64,000 nucleotides of DNA from CAVUBL01 sp963739795 (GTDB lineage Bacteria; Acidobacteriota; Thermoanaerobaculia; Multivoradales; DATKCC01). Below the pieces are notes generated by a model, which saw only the letters and a program-made list of their open reading frames with translations, was not told the DNA's origin and searched no databases. A program made the translations under genes and the position numbers. Positions 1 through 10,442 of this stretch are shown here, one piece after another (the first letter of the stretch is position 1; the number at the start of each line of letters is the position of its first letter). The DNA is taken from contig CAVUBL010000017.1 in assembly GCA_963739795.1 (NCBI GenBank), positions 186,001-250,000 on the forward strand, read 5' to 3'.

Positions 1-107
1 GCCACGGAATGAGCGAAGTCTTCGGCTGCGCCCGCATGGTCCTGGGCCCGGTCCCGGAGCTGCCGGACGCCGAGATCTTCGGCGTCACCACCTTCGAGCT
101 GGGCTGA
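1..107 (+). CDS. 3' end of an unidentified protein
   Basis: An open frame enters from the left edge and ends with TGA at 105-107, leaving the last 34 codons in view (ending IFGVTTFELG). I do not recognise the family from so short a tail. It is convergent with the minus-strand chaperone cluster that begins at 181, and the 73 bases between them show no gene. Confidence 0.45.
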   Translation, partial: HGMSEVFGCARMVLGPVPELPDAEIFGVTTFELG

Positions 108-180
108 GCGCCGGGCCGCCGGCGGCGGCAGAGTCCCACGTCGGCGCCGAGGCGCGGTAGGACGGCCGCGGGCGGCTCCT

Positions 181-540
181 TCAGTCCCGGAAGGCCGCGG
201 TCAGAAACCTGAGGACGACGGCGCGCCGGATCGGAGCGACGAGGGGCTCGAGCGCGTCGGCCGAGATCGGCGGCGGGGGTGGCGGAGCGGGCTCGAGAGC
301 CAGCGCGGGAAGAGGGAAGAGGCGGGCGAGCTCCTTCTCGGGGGCGGTCCGCGCCGTTTCCATGCGGTGCGCCGGGGAGGTGAGCATCTGATAGGCGCCG
401 TGGATGGCGGCGAATCGGTCCGGGGCGAGCTCGGGCGGGTAGCGCCGCACCAGCTTGCGGTACGCGGCGGCGATCTCCTCGGGGCCGGCGCCGGGGGCGA
501 GGCCGAGGGTGGCGAAGGGGCTGTCCGCGGTCGAGGTCAT
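181..540 (-). CDS. J-domain-like protein lacking the HPD motif
   Basis: A 119-residue protein. Residues about 8-60 (FATLGLAPGAGPEEIAAAYR, then a basic helix, then FAAIHGAYQML) follow the helix pattern of a DnaJ J domain. In true J proteins an HPD tripeptide between helices II and III triggers Hsp70 ATPase; here that loop reads RRYPPELAPD, so HPD is absent. The C-terminal half has a poly-proline stretch and no zinc-finger or substrate-binding region. It is the last gene of the run grpE, Hsp70, 786-residue protein, this gene, so it is probably a cofactor or scaffold of that Hsp70 rather than a classical DnaJ. Start ATG at 540. Confidence 0.7.
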   Translation of the reverse strand: MTSTADSPFATLGLAPGAGPEEIAAAYRKLVRRYPPELAPDRFAAIHGAYQMLTSPAHRMETARTAPEKELARLFPLPALALEPAPPPPPPISADALEPLVAPIRRAVVLRFLTAAFRD

Positions 541-584
541 GGCGTGGGTTCGGGGTCCGGGCTCGCGTTCGGGGTTCGAAGCTC

Positions 585-2934
585 CTAGCCCAGGTCGAGG
601 TCGAGCTGGGCCGCCTCCGGCTCGTCCCGCCGGCGCTTGCCGCGGCCGTCGCCGGGCGTGGCGCTCGCCGCCTTCTCGGTCGCCGGCCGCCGGCGGCGCG
701 GGCGACTCTTCCGGCGGGGCGCGGGGCCACGGCGACCCAGGGCGCGCCGGGCGTTCTCCACGGTGTCCACCGCCTCGAGCGCGCCCTCGAGCGTCCGTTG
801 CGCCGGGCCGTCGAGCTCGGTGGCGAGCAGGCGCTCGATGCGCTTGGCGAGCTTCCGAAGCCTCGCCGACGAGGCGCTCAGGGCGAGGATCGGAACGGCG
901 CGCCACCATCGCTGCCAGCGGTCGTCGAGACGATCGATCACCGCCTCGGAGAGGTCGCGGAGCGCCGCCAGGGCGCCCTCGGGCATGCTGGGCTCGAGGG
1001 TGGGCTCCAGCACCTCGACGGCGAGGAGAGCGGTCTCGTAACCCGACTCGGCGCCGAGGAAGGTCCGCACCTTCTTCCGGGCCTCGGCCGCCTTCGGCCG
1101 CCAGCAGTCGAGGGCCAGCTCGACGGCGGAAAACCCCGAGGTCGCGCCCAGGGTGGCCCTCAGGGGTTCCAGCTCCTGGCGTACCAGCTTGCAGCCCTCG
1201 GCTGCCGTCTGGGGCCCGAGCCACGGGAGCCCCGGCGCCTCGACCAGCAAGGCGCCGAACGCCGGCGCCGCCCGGCGGGCGACGCCCTCCGAAACCTCGG
1301 ACCAGTCGGTCTCGGCGAACAGGGGGCGAAGGGCCTCGAGAGCCGGCGCCAGGCAGGCCGGGTCTTCCAGCGCCACCTGGGCCATCACTCGCAGGGCGGT
1401 CTCGCGCTCGAACGGCTGGATCGCACCGCGGCGCTCGAGGTGCCCTTCGAGCGCCCGCCGGCACCGAAGGTCCCCGCCGGCGATCGCTCCGGTGAGGCCC
1501 GCGATCAGCAGGCCCGCGTCGCCGGGGAGGTGGTCGAGAAGGGCGGCGGCGGCGCCGGCAAAGTGCTCGCAGAAGGCGACCAGCTCGCACAGGTCGAGGA
1601 GCTCGTCGCGCAGGACGCGGGCGACCTCGCCCCGCTGCTCGGCGGGGAATCGGCGGCCGATCTGGGCGGCCATCTCCTCGATCCGCACCACCGCGGCGTG
1701 GGGGGGCGACTCGACCGGCTCGTCCCCGAACAGGGCGTCGTAGTCCTCGATAGGTTCCGCCTGGCCGCGCGCCCAGAGCTCGAGGCTCCAGAGCGCCGCG
1801 AGATCGGATGCCTGGGACTCGGTGCGGGCCCGCGCCCGGAGGAGGCCGGTCAGCTCCTCGAGCCGGCCGTCGGCGAGGAGCGTCCGGGCCCGCCGCGCCT
1901 CGTGGAGGGCCTTGCCGGCGGCACCGGTGGGGAGGTCGGCCTCCGGCTCCACCAGCTCCGGGCGCGCCGCGGCGACGGTGGCCAGGCCCTCGGCTCCCTC
2001 CTTGGCCATCACCGTCTCGAGCACTCCTCGCCAGGCGAGGTGCACGGCGTGGCCGAGCGGGGCGAGGAGCGGTGGGGCGGGCTCCGCCAGGGCGGTCGCC
2101 AGGGCTCGTGCCAGGGCGCCGCCGGGCCGGCGGAGCTCGTCGAGGAGGATCCGGCTCGCCGACTCCTCGGGGTGCGCCCGGGCCAGCTCCTTCTCGATCC
2201 TGTCGAGAGCGCCGAGCAGGGCCAGGAGCCGTTCGGCGCCGTCGAGGAGGCGCCCGACGGCGGCGTCGCCGGAGTCCGGCGCCTCCCGGAGCCGGCGCAA
2301 GGCCAGGCCCAGGGCCTGGCCCGCGCCGCCTCCCACCCGGTGCTCGGCGGCCTCGAGCCGGCGTAGCGCCAGGAGAAAGTCCCGGGCCGCGCGCAGCAAG
2401 GGATGGCGCAGGCGGATCCGCCCCGCCGGGGGGAGCGCGGCGGCCGCGGCGCCGGCTGTCTCGTCGGCCAGCTCCCGGAGCCGGCCGATCTCTCTCAGAT
2501 CGCCTGCCGGTGCGCCGCGGGTCCGGCCGTCGCCGGCGGCCAGGGCGAGCAGCCGGGGCACCAGCTCGCGGCCCCGGCCCGGCTCCAGGCCGCCGGCGGT
2601 GGCCAGGGCCTCGAGCTTCGCCCGCCCGGCGTCGAGGCGGCCGGCGGCCAGATCGACCACGGCCGCCGCGAGCTTCGCCAGGGGAGGCCGGCGGCCCGCC
2701 GGCCCCATGGAGGGGAGAAGCTTCGTCAGGCGGTCGAGGTCGCCGGCCGCCAGGGCCCCCGCCAGGGCGCGGTCGGCGACCTCGGCCCAGCGCGCTCCCA
2801 GGGGACCTGCGGTGGGGTCTTCGAGCTCGGCGGCGGCCAGCTTCAAGAACTCCTCGTCGGCGCCCCGGCGCTCGAGCTCCCCGAGGCGATCGGCGAGACC
2901 GTCGCGATGCTTCTGCTGCTTCTTGCGGGCCCGC

Positions 2935-2945
<11 letters not shown>
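585..2945 (-). CDS. 786-residue protein of unknown function in the Hsp70 cluster
   Basis: I do not recognise a family. The N-terminus is strongly basic (MARKRARKKQQKHRD), the middle is almost entirely Ala/Leu/Glu/Arg-rich helix suggestive of an alpha-alpha repeat (TPR or HEAT-like) solenoid, and the C-terminus is again basic (an RRK/RPRRRR stretch) before ending in LDLDLG. There is no signal peptide or membrane segment, so it should be cytoplasmic. The start ATG at 2945 overlaps the stop of the Hsp70 gene by 11 bases, a sign of translational coupling. A client-recruiting or scaffold role for the Hsp70 is an inference from position only. Confidence 0.6.
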
Positions 2946-4710
<1,765 letters not shown>

Positions 4711-4720
4711 GCGATTCGTC

Positions 4721-5380
4721 CTAACGGTCCTGGCTGTTCTGAGTGCCCTGGCCGTCCTGGACGTCCGGTCCGCCTTCGGGGTCCGGCCGGCGGTTGACCA
4801 CGACCTGCGCCGGCCGGACGACCCGCTCGCCCAGCCGGTAGCCGGGGAGGATCTCCTCGGCCACCACCCGATCCGGCAGATCCCGCCGCTCGACCACGCC
4901 GCACGCCCGGTGCCAGCGGTCGTCGAACGGCCGGCCCGCGGCAGGGATCGCCTCGAGCCCCACGGAGTGCTGGAGGTTGCGCACCCGGATCTGAAGCAAC
5001 GAGAGCCCCTCGCGGAGAGAGCGGGGCAGGTCCTCCGGTGGCGGACCGCCCGACAGGGGCGGGACCTCCTCTCCGGCGAGGCGGCGGAGCTGGAGGAGGG
5101 CGCCGTCCAGCTCGAGAAGGGTCCGGATCTGCGGCTCGCTCAGGACCCACCCGTCCGATTCGCTCCGGCCGGCGGATCCGGTGGCCCCGGCCCGCTCCGG
5201 CAGCCGTTCGATCGCCTCCTCGACCCGCGCCTGGAAGAGCTCCTGCGCGTGCCCCTGACGCAGAACGGTGCGACGCAGCCTGCTCACCTCTTCGGCCAGC
5301 GAGGAAAGCGCCGCGTCGGCGTCGTCGGTACGCGCCTCGGCGCTCGGCCCGTCGTCGTCGTGGCGATGGAGGAAGGTCAT
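4721..5380 (-). CDS. grpE: GrpE-type nucleotide exchange factor
   Basis: A 219-residue protein. The N-terminal half is predicted coiled coil (VSRLRRTVLRQGHAQELFQA), and the C-terminal beta-wing contains the family motif EEILPGYRLGERVVRPAQVVV, with the conserved GY.L..RV.RPA.V pattern. GrpE dimers release ADP from Hsp70 and so reset the chaperone cycle. It lies immediately upstream of the Hsp70 gene on the same strand. The middle of the protein is longer than in Escherichia coli GrpE, which suggests it is specialised for this Hsp70. Confidence 0.85.
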   Translation of the reverse strand: MTFLHRHDDDGPSAEARTDDADAALSSLAEEVSRLRRTVLRQGHAQELFQARVEEAIERLPERAGATGSAGRSESDGWVLSEPQIRTLLELDGALLQLRRLAGEEVPPLSGGPPPEDLPRSLREGLSLLQIRVRNLQHSVGLEAIPAAGRPFDDRWHRACGVVERRDLPDRVVAEEILPGYRLGERVVRPAQVVVNRRPDPEGGPDVQDGQGTQNSQDR

Positions 5381-5400
5381 GGCGGTCTCGGGTGGAGATG

Positions 5401-5597
5401 CTACACCGGCCGAGGCCGGGCCGTACTCCCGAACGACCTGAAATCGCGCAGTCGAGCGACGGCCGACCGTAGCCCAGGCGACGCAGGAGCTCCAGGTGCT
5501 CGGGTTCGGTGAAGCAAAACAGGAACGTCTCGCGGAAGGCGGTTTCCAGGATCGGCCGTTCGGCCGGCTCGGTGCGGCTCGCTGCTCCCGCGCTCAT
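5401..5597 (-). CDS. Short coupled gene of unknown function; C-terminus uncertain
   Basis: An ATG at 5597 overlaps the stop of the preceding minus-strand gene in the four-base pattern ATGA, so the two are translationally coupled. The first 40 residues look protein-like (ETAFRETFLFCFTEPEHLEL, then LLRRLGYG). After that the frame runs without a stop far into the overlapping grpE gene with poor composition, so the real end cannot be placed; a frameshift near 5450-5480 is possible. I do not recognise a family. Confidence 0.3.
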
Positions 5598-5968
5598 CGC
5601 CCCGCCTCCCGGAGGAGCTCCCTCAGGATCCGGCCGCTCCGCCGGAGCGTCTCGTCGGGCACGGAGAGCAAGTAGTGGGCGAAGGCCAGCGGCTGGACCC
5701 GGAAGTCTGCGAGGCCGGAGAGGAGGAGCGGCAGGGTGTCGCCGCGGTAGAGGGAGGCTCCCACCGGATGGCCGTGGTGGAGCAGGTGGAGCCGGCGGTC
5801 GGCGTCTTCCTGGAAGCGGAAGCCGGGAGGTCGCTCGGCGACGGCCAGGGCCGCCGCGGCGAGGTAGGCGAGGTCCGGCGCCTGGAGCACGAGGCGGGGC
5901 TCGCGCTCGCCGGCGGCGATGCAGGCCCAGCGGGGCTCCTCGTCCTCCTCTCTCCAAAGTCGCTTGAT
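5594..5968 (-). pseudogene. 5'-truncated gene at the integron boundary
   Basis: The frame gives a globular, Leu-rich protein ending in DETLRRSGRILRELLREAGR. A GTG at 5890 could start it, but coding-quality sequence (REEDEEPRWACIAAGEREPR) continues upstream to a stop codon at 5969-5971 without a start. The AT-richer sequence beginning near 5965 is where the integron block starts. I infer that arrival of the integron, or a deletion at its edge, removed the 5' end. The product is unknown; it is coupled to the next gene and may have belonged to the chaperone cluster. Confidence 0.45.
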
Positions 5969-6097
5969 CTACGCCGAATTTACGCCAGATACAAACAGAA
6001 GTCAAGCGGCCCTTCAAGCGTTGCGGCGGGAGATCCCGCACACGAATCGCGTCCTCCTATGCAGAGCCGGGCCGCCCCGGCCGTGCACGAGGACGCC

Positions 6098-6901
6098 ATG
6101 ACGACGACCCACAGCCCACCGGACCGCCCAACCGCCGGGCCGAAGCTCCTCACTCGAGTGCGCGAAGCGATCCGCGTCCGACACATGAGCCCCAAGACGG
6201 AGAAGGCCTACGTCCACTGGATCCGCCAGTTCATCCTCTTCCACGGCAAGCGCCACCCTCAGGAGATGGCCCGTGTGCTCGCCGCCCTCGATGGTGCCCC
6301 GAGGCTCGTCGCCTTGCTGCTCTACGGCTCAGGCCTTCGTCTGGCAGAGTCCCTCCGCCTCCGCGTGAAGGATCTCGACTTCTCCTACCACCAGATCACC
6401 GTGCGAGACGGCAAAGGTGGGAAGGACCGTGTGACCATGCTTCCGGCGAGACTCGAGGCGCCGCTACGGAGGCACCTCGAGGGCGTGAAGCAGCTCCACC
6501 AGCAGGACCTCCGGGCCGGCTACGGCCGGGTCGCCCTCCCGAACGCTCTTGGCCGCAAGTACCCGAACGCGCCCACGGAGTGGGGCTGGCAGTACGTCTT
6601 CCCCTCGGCCACACTCGCCCGAGACCGCGAGGACGGAACCCTCCGCCGTCACCATATGAGCCCCCGCACCATCCAGAAGGCCATGAAAACCGCCGTCCGG
6701 AGAGCCGGCGTTCCCAAGCCGGCCACCTGCCACACGCTGCGCCACAGCTTTGCCACGCATCTCCTCGCCCAGGGCTACGACATCCGCACCCTCCAGGAGC
6801 TCCTGGGCCATCGCAGTGTCACAACCACGATGATCTACACCCACGTACTCAACCGGGGCGGCCGTGGCGTCCAGAGCCCCGCAGATGCCCTGGATCTCTG
6901 A
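6098..6901 (+). pseudogene. intI: Integron integrase with internal deletion, probably inactive
   Basis: The 267-residue product is a tyrosine recombinase of the IntI clade. The IntI-specific insertion is present (LPNALGRKYPNAPTEWGWQY), as are the catalytic Arg (GSGLRLAESL), Lys (DGKGGKDRVTML), HxxR (CHTLRHSFATHLL), His (LLGHRSV) and Tyr (TTMIYTHVL). Compared with IntI1 from memory (337 residues), about 66 residues are missing in frame between HGKRHPQEM and ARVLAALDG. That span normally carries the second half of the core-binding domain and the linker to the catalytic domain, so attC binding is unlikely. The gene points toward the array, the reverse of the usual class 1 arrangement. Start ATG 6098 has only a weak GAGG upstream. 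Confidence 0.85.
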
Positions 6902-7011
6902 GAGGAGCGTGCAGAGTGACGTCAGGTTGCGCACCACCCTCCGATCGGGCCCTCCCGTCTGTGCTTATCCGAATCGCGAAAATCTGCCTAGGCGAACCCC
7001 GAGAGTTCGCG

Positions 7012-7039
7012 TTGACAGTGTCGTCCAGCCTCGTATAGA
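7012..7039 (+). promoter_or_regulatory. Candidate Pc promoter of the integron
   Basis: A perfect TTGACA (7012-7017) is followed after 16 bases by TATAGA (7034-7039). It lies downstream of intI and points into the array, where a Pc promoter driving cassettes is expected. The IS91 element now separates it from the first recognisable cassette. Confidence 0.6.
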
Positions 7040-7073
7040 GTCCAAAGAGCCAGTAATTGCAGGAGGATGCCGA

Positions 7074-7157
7074 ATGGAGCACCGGAACCGCCGCCGACCT
7101 ATCCGACCCACCGGAGTTCGCAATCCCGGCGAGCCCGTTCGGTTACTCACCCGTTGA
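7074..7157 (+). CDS. 27-codon leader ORF behind the Pc-like promoter
   Basis: ATG 7074 is preceded by AGGAGG (7061-7066) at a good distance and by the Pc-like promoter. It encodes 27 residues rich in Arg and Pro (MEHRNRRRPIRPTGVR...). A short ORF with a strong ribosome site just after Pc is known to improve expression of first cassettes in class 1 integrons (ORF-11 in attI1), so a similar role is possible. No family is recognised, and it may also be the 5' remnant of a cassette cut by IS91. No clear attI was found in 6902-7200, though GTTCGGT and GTTGAAC occur near 7138-7158. Confidence 0.35.
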   Translation: MEHRNRRRPIRPTGVRNPGEPVRLLTR

Positions 7158-7278
7158 ACTAAACCGCTCCGCGGTAGCTTTCAAAAACATTTAGTTTCCA
7201 GCTTGTTCCGACCGTTCGGCGGGAGCCGGCGCGGTAACCTGCTTTCGTGGACAACTCTCTATGAAAGGAGGCTTCGCT

Positions 7279-8136
7279 ATGAGTGTTCTACGTCGTCGGA
7301 TGGAGGAGGAGCTTCGGCTCCGGGGATTCAGCGAGAAGACGGTGGTGGCCTACATCGGGGCGGTACGGCGGTTCGCCGAGCACTTCGGTGCCTCGCCCGA
7401 CACGCTGGGGGCACAGGACGTGCGCTCGTACCTCCTGGAGCTGACGGAGCGTCGCAAGTGTGCCTGGTCGACGGCAAACCAGGCGCTGTGCGGGATCAAG
7501 TTCTTCTACCGGCACGTGCTGGAGCGACCGTTGGAGATCCAGGGCATGCCGTTTCGCAAGCGCAAGCAGCCAGTGCCGGCCGTGCTCACCGAGACCGAGG
7601 TGGCGCGCCTGCTCCTGGCTCCGATGTCACTGAAGACACGAGCGATCATGATGACGTTGTACTCGGCGGCGCTACGACTGTCGGAGGCGACGCATCTTCA
7701 GCCACAGGACATCGATTCGGAGTCGATGTCGATTCGGGTCCGACAGGGCAAGGGTGGCCGGGACCGGGTGGTGATCCTCGCGAGCAAACTTCTTCTCGTC
7801 CTGCGGGAGTACTGGAAGCTCTACCGGCCGGGCCCCTGGCTGTTCTACGGTCAGACCAAGGACCGGCCCATCGATCCACGGGGGGTTCAAAGAGCGGTGC
7901 GCCGGGTGGCCAAGACCGCGGGTCTGCGCAAACGGGTCACACCGCACGTCCTACGTCATAGCTGCGCAACGCACTTGATGGAGCAGGGTGCGAGCCTGCG
8001 CCATATCCAGGAGCTCCTGGGCCACAAGAGTCTCAAGACGACCGAGATCTATACCCGGGTGAGCCCCAGCCGGGTGGCCGCCGTGCTGAGCCCCCTCGAC
8101 CGACTCCCGATCGAGCAGCTGATCGCCGGCGGCTGA
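7279..8136 (+). CDS. Tyrosine recombinase of the IS91-type element
   Basis: A 285-residue XerC/D-like recombinase. The SAM-like core-binding domain is intact (residues about 5-95), unlike that of the nearby intI. Catalytic residues seen are Arg in YSAALRLSEATHL, Lys in RQGKGGRDRVVIL, HxxR in PHVLRHSCATHLM, His in LLGHKSLKTT and Tyr in EIYTRVSP. The IntI-specific insertion is absent, so this is not an integron integrase. ATG 7279 has AAAGGAGG (7264-7271) just upstream; the in-frame ATG at 7261 lies before that ribosome site and is unlikely. Members of this group accompany IS91 transposases, where their role is not well defined. Confidence 0.85.
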   Translation: MSVLRRRMEEELRLRGFSEKTVVAYIGAVRRFAEHFGASPDTLGAQDVRSYLLELTERRKCAWSTANQALCGIKFFYRHVLERPLEIQGMPFRKRKQPVPAVLTETEVARLLLAPMSLKTRAIMMTLYSAALRLSEATHLQPQDIDSESMSIRVRQGKGGRDRVVILASKLLLVLREYWKLYRPGPWLFYGQTKDRPIDPRGVQRAVRRVAKTAGLRKRVTPHVLRHSCATHLMEQGASLRHIQELLGHKSLKTTEIYTRVSPSRVAAVLSPLDRLPIEQLIAGG

Positions 8137-8149
8137 CGCTCGAGCATCG

Positions 8150-9355
8150 GTGGCTGCCTCGACTGGGATCGAGGTGGCCGAGATCGTCCGACGCTTCGGA
8201 GAGAGCTTCCTCGCGGCCTACGGCGCGTCGATGCGTCGTGAGCATCGCCGTGTGCTGGGGGCGATCGAAGCGTGCCGGACCGCGGCCCTGGGAGGCCACC
8301 TCTACCGCTGCCCGCGGTGCGCGTACGAGACGCCGATCTACAACTCGTGCCGCAACCGTCATTGCCCGAAGTGCCAGGCCCTGGCCTCGGCGCGCTGGGT
8401 AGAGGCGCGTCAAGCAGAGCTTCTACCCGTGCCCTACTTCCACCTCGTCTTCACCGTGCCGGAGGCGCTCCGGCCCCTGTTCCGTCGCCATCCTCGGCGT
8501 CTCTACGGGTTGCTCTTCCGCACGGTGGCCGACAGCTTGCTCGAGGTCGCGGCCGACCCCCGGCATCTGGGCGCCCGGATCGGCTTCCTCGCCATCCTCC
8601 ACACCTGGACCCAGACGCTGCTCTACCACCCCCATCTCCACGTCGTCGTGCCCGGCGGTGGACTGACTGCAGACAGGGTGCGCTGGGTGGGCTGCCGGCC
8701 GGGCTATTTTCTGCCGGTCCGCGTGCTCTCGCGGCTCTTCCGGGGCAAGCTCCTGGCCGGCCTGAAGGAGCTTCACGCTCGAGGCGACCTCGACAACCCC
8801 GGCCCCTTGGAGCCGCCGCCGCTCGATCCCGGGCGCTTCGCCGAGCTCCTGGCGCCGCTCTACGAAAGCGAGTGGGTGGTCTACGCCAAGCCGCCCTTCG
8901 GAGGCCCCCGGCGGGTCCTCGCCTACCTCGCCCGCTACACCCACCGCGTGGCGATCTCGAACCACCGGCTGCTCCGTCTCGAGGGCGAGCAGGTCGTCTT
9001 CACCTGGCGTGACCGGGCCCACGGCGATCGGCAGCGGACGATGCGGCTCCACGCCCACGAGTTTCTCCGGCGCTTCCTGCTCCACGCCCTGCCGGATGGC
9101 TTCGTGAGGATCCGATCGTATGGCCTGTTGGCCAACCGAGACCGCCAGCACAACCTCGAACGCTGCCGGCAGGCTCTCGGCGCTGAACCGCCCGAGCCAG
9201 TACCGAGCCAAGACGCCGGCTGGGCTGAGCTCCTCGCCCGGCTCACCGGCGCCGATCCCACCCGGTGTCCGCAGTGCGGCAAGGCCCTGCTGCTCGTCGT
9301 GGGCGAACTCGCCGCACGAGGTCGAGCGCCACCTTCAATCGGGAGCCCCTCGTGA
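8150..9355 (+). CDS. tnpA: IS91-family HUH transposase
   Basis: A 401-residue rolling-circle transposase. The N-terminal zinc-binding module is YRCPRCAYETP...CRNRHCPKCQ, the HUH metal-binding motif is YHPHLHVVVPGGG, and the catalytic tyrosine region is LAYLARYTHRVAISNHRLL. A further CPQCG pair lies near the C-terminus. Such enzymes nick one strand and mobilise by rolling-circle copying, sometimes carrying neighbouring DNA. Start GTG 8150 is likely, 13 bases after the recombinase stop; GTG 8174 is an alternative. Confidence 0.9.
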   Translation: MAASTGIEVAEIVRRFGESFLAAYGASMRREHRRVLGAIEACRTAALGGHLYRCPRCAYETPIYNSCRNRHCPKCQALASARWVEARQAELLPVPYFHLVFTVPEALRPLFRRHPRRLYGLLFRTVADSLLEVAADPRHLGARIGFLAILHTWTQTLLYHPHLHVVVPGGGLTADRVRWVGCRPGYFLPVRVLSRLFRGKLLAGLKELHARGDLDNPGPLEPPPLDPGRFAELLAPLYESEWVVYAKPPFGGPRRVLAYLARYTHRVAISNHRLLRLEGEQVVFTWRDRAHGDRQRTMRLHAHEFLRRFLLHALPDGFVRIRSYGLLANRDRQHNLERCRQALGAEPPEPVPSQDAGWAELLARLTGADPTRCPQCGKALLLVVGELAARGRAPPSIGSPS

Positions 9356-9612
9356 ACCCTGGGGTCCGGAAACCTCGCCCCGGACACGGGAGCTTTGCGT
9401 CTCCCTCTCGCAATCGAGTACACTCGCAACCAGCTCATGGTGCCGCAAGGACCGTCGCTACGCTCCCGGAGCCCGATGCACCGCTCCGGAAACCCTCTGC
9501 GAGGGCTTCGAGAGGGGCGTGTGCCGCTGCACCCTCCGTGCTCTTCGCCGGGAGGGCAGGATAGAAGCCCCATAGGCGCTGGTGCCGCGCGGCCCGCGGT
9601 TTCGTTCAACCA

Positions 9613-9680
9613 GGTTCTATCTAAAGCCCGGGGACGAGGCCCCGGACCCAGAACCGCCGACGAGGGCTTCAGATAGAACC
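9613..9680 (+). repeat. Right-end (oriIS-like) palindrome of the IS91 element
   Basis: GGTTCTATCTAAAGCCC (9613-9629) is the reverse complement of 9664-9680 at 16 of 17 positions, with a second GC-rich hairpin nested inside. After six bases comes GTTC (9687). A hairpin just inside the end that abuts GTTC is the layout described for IS91 oriIS. The 257 bases between the transposase stop and this hairpin show no gene. Confidence 0.65.
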
Positions 9681-9743
9681 CTCTTCGTTCTACGGACCTA
9701 CAGCGCGGTCGAAGGATAGTGGTTGCTTTGAAACGGGAGAATC

Positions 9744-10013
9744 GTGCCTGAGATTTCGAGATTCTTTGGTGTCATCATCCGGATGTATGTGGAGGCAGGC
9801 GAGCAGCATCATCGGCCGCACTTCCACGCCTACTACCAAGGGGACGTGGTCATCTGCGGCGTCGATGCTGTGGAGATTCTGGCCGGCGGGCTTCCTCGGA
9901 GGCAGCTACGGCTGGTCGAAGCGTGGGCCGAGTTGCATCGCGACGAGCTCCTGATGAACTGGCGTCTCTTGCAGGACGGCCGGCCACCGCGTATGATTGA
10001 GCCTCTTCGGTGA
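9744..10013 (+). CDS. DUF4160-family protein, possible toxin-like partner
   Basis: An 89-residue protein with the DUF4160 signature: FGVIIRMYVE, then HHRPHFHAYYQGDVVICGV and a C-terminal LVEAWAELHRDELLMNW. This small family is almost always encoded next to a DUF2442 gene, as here, and the pair is regarded as a putative toxin-antitoxin system without an established target. Start GTG 9744 has a GGGAG ribosome site. First gene of the first cassette after IS91; the downstream partner begins 10 bases later. Confidence 0.8.
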   Translation: MPEISRFFGVIIRMYVEAGEQHHRPHFHAYYQGDVVICGVDAVEILAGGLPRRQLRLVEAWAELHRDELLMNWRLLQDGRPPRMIEPLR

Positions 10014-10023
10014 GGATCACGCC

Positions 10024-10320
10024 ATGGCACACCCTATTCATCGCGTCACCTCAGTCGGGGTCACTGGAACCTATCGAGTCCGCATCGGCTTTGATGACGG
10101 GACTTTCCGGGAGATCGACTTCGAGCCGATCCTCGAAGGCGAGCTCTACGGACCGCTCCGCGATCCAGAGCTGTTCGCCGAGGTCCAAATCGATGCGGAG
10201 GTACACACGCTCGTCTGGCCCAATGGAGCTGACTTCGACCCTGCCATTCTTCACGACTGGCCGGAGCACGAAGAAGCGATGCGAAGCCTCGCAAGACGGT
10301 GGGCGCTCGCGAGCGTGTAA
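10024..10320 (+). CDS. DUF2442-family protein, partner of DUF4160
   Basis: A 98-residue protein with the DUF2442 pattern: RVRIGFDDGTFREIDFEPIL, LRDPELFAEVQID and VWPNGADFDPAILHD. It is the usual downstream partner of DUF4160 genes and would be the antitoxin-like member of the pair. ATG 10024 follows the DUF4160 stop closely, so the two are one transcription unit. The attC of the cassette begins six bases after its stop codon. Confidence 0.8.
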   Translation: MAHPIHRVTSVGVTGTYRVRIGFDDGTFREIDFEPILEGELYGPLRDPELFAEVQIDAEVHTLVWPNGADFDPAILHDWPEHEEAMRSLARRWALASV

Positions 10321-10325
10321 GCGCC

Positions 10326-10385
10326 GTAGAACCCGGCTTCTGCACCGGTCGGCTACGCCGCCGGTGAGAAGCGGCACCGTTCGGC
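10326..10385 (+). repeat. attC of cassette 1
   Basis: Opens with GTAGAAC and closes with GTTCGGC (10379-10385). GTAGAAC is the exact complement of the GTTCTAC that starts this cassette at 9687, so cassette 1 is intact and IS91 abuts its first base. The stem arms are GGCTTCTGCACCGG and CCGGTGAGAAGC. Confidence 0.85.
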
Positions 10386-10442
10386 GCCACCTAGGCAACA
10401 CACAGTGCTGATCGAAGGCGAGCCAGAAGAGGTAGAGAAGAA

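Larger units (their letters stand above)
7160..9686 (+). mobile_element. IS91-family element with accessory tyrosine recombinase
   Basis: Two co-directional genes 13 bases apart encode a tyrosine recombinase and an HUH rolling-circle transposase, a gene pair found in a subset of IS91-family elements. The right end is a strong palindrome (9613-9680) followed by six bases and then GTTC at 9687, which fits the known IS91 preference for a GTTC/GAAC target next to oriIS. The left end is not defined; I place it loosely near 7160, after the Pc-like region. No target duplication is expected for this family. Confidence 0.75.

Noticed and set aside
455..2366. Very long plus-strand open frames opposite the 786-residue gene and Hsp70.
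   Set aside because: They are antisense shadows caused by high GC; Arg/Pro/Ser-rich composition, no ribosome sites, and the minus strand has clear Hsp70 and GrpE.
7279..8136. The second tyrosine recombinase as the functional integron integrase.
   Set aside because: It lacks the IntI-specific insertion and is paired 13 bases from an IS91 transposase, so it belongs to the insertion element.
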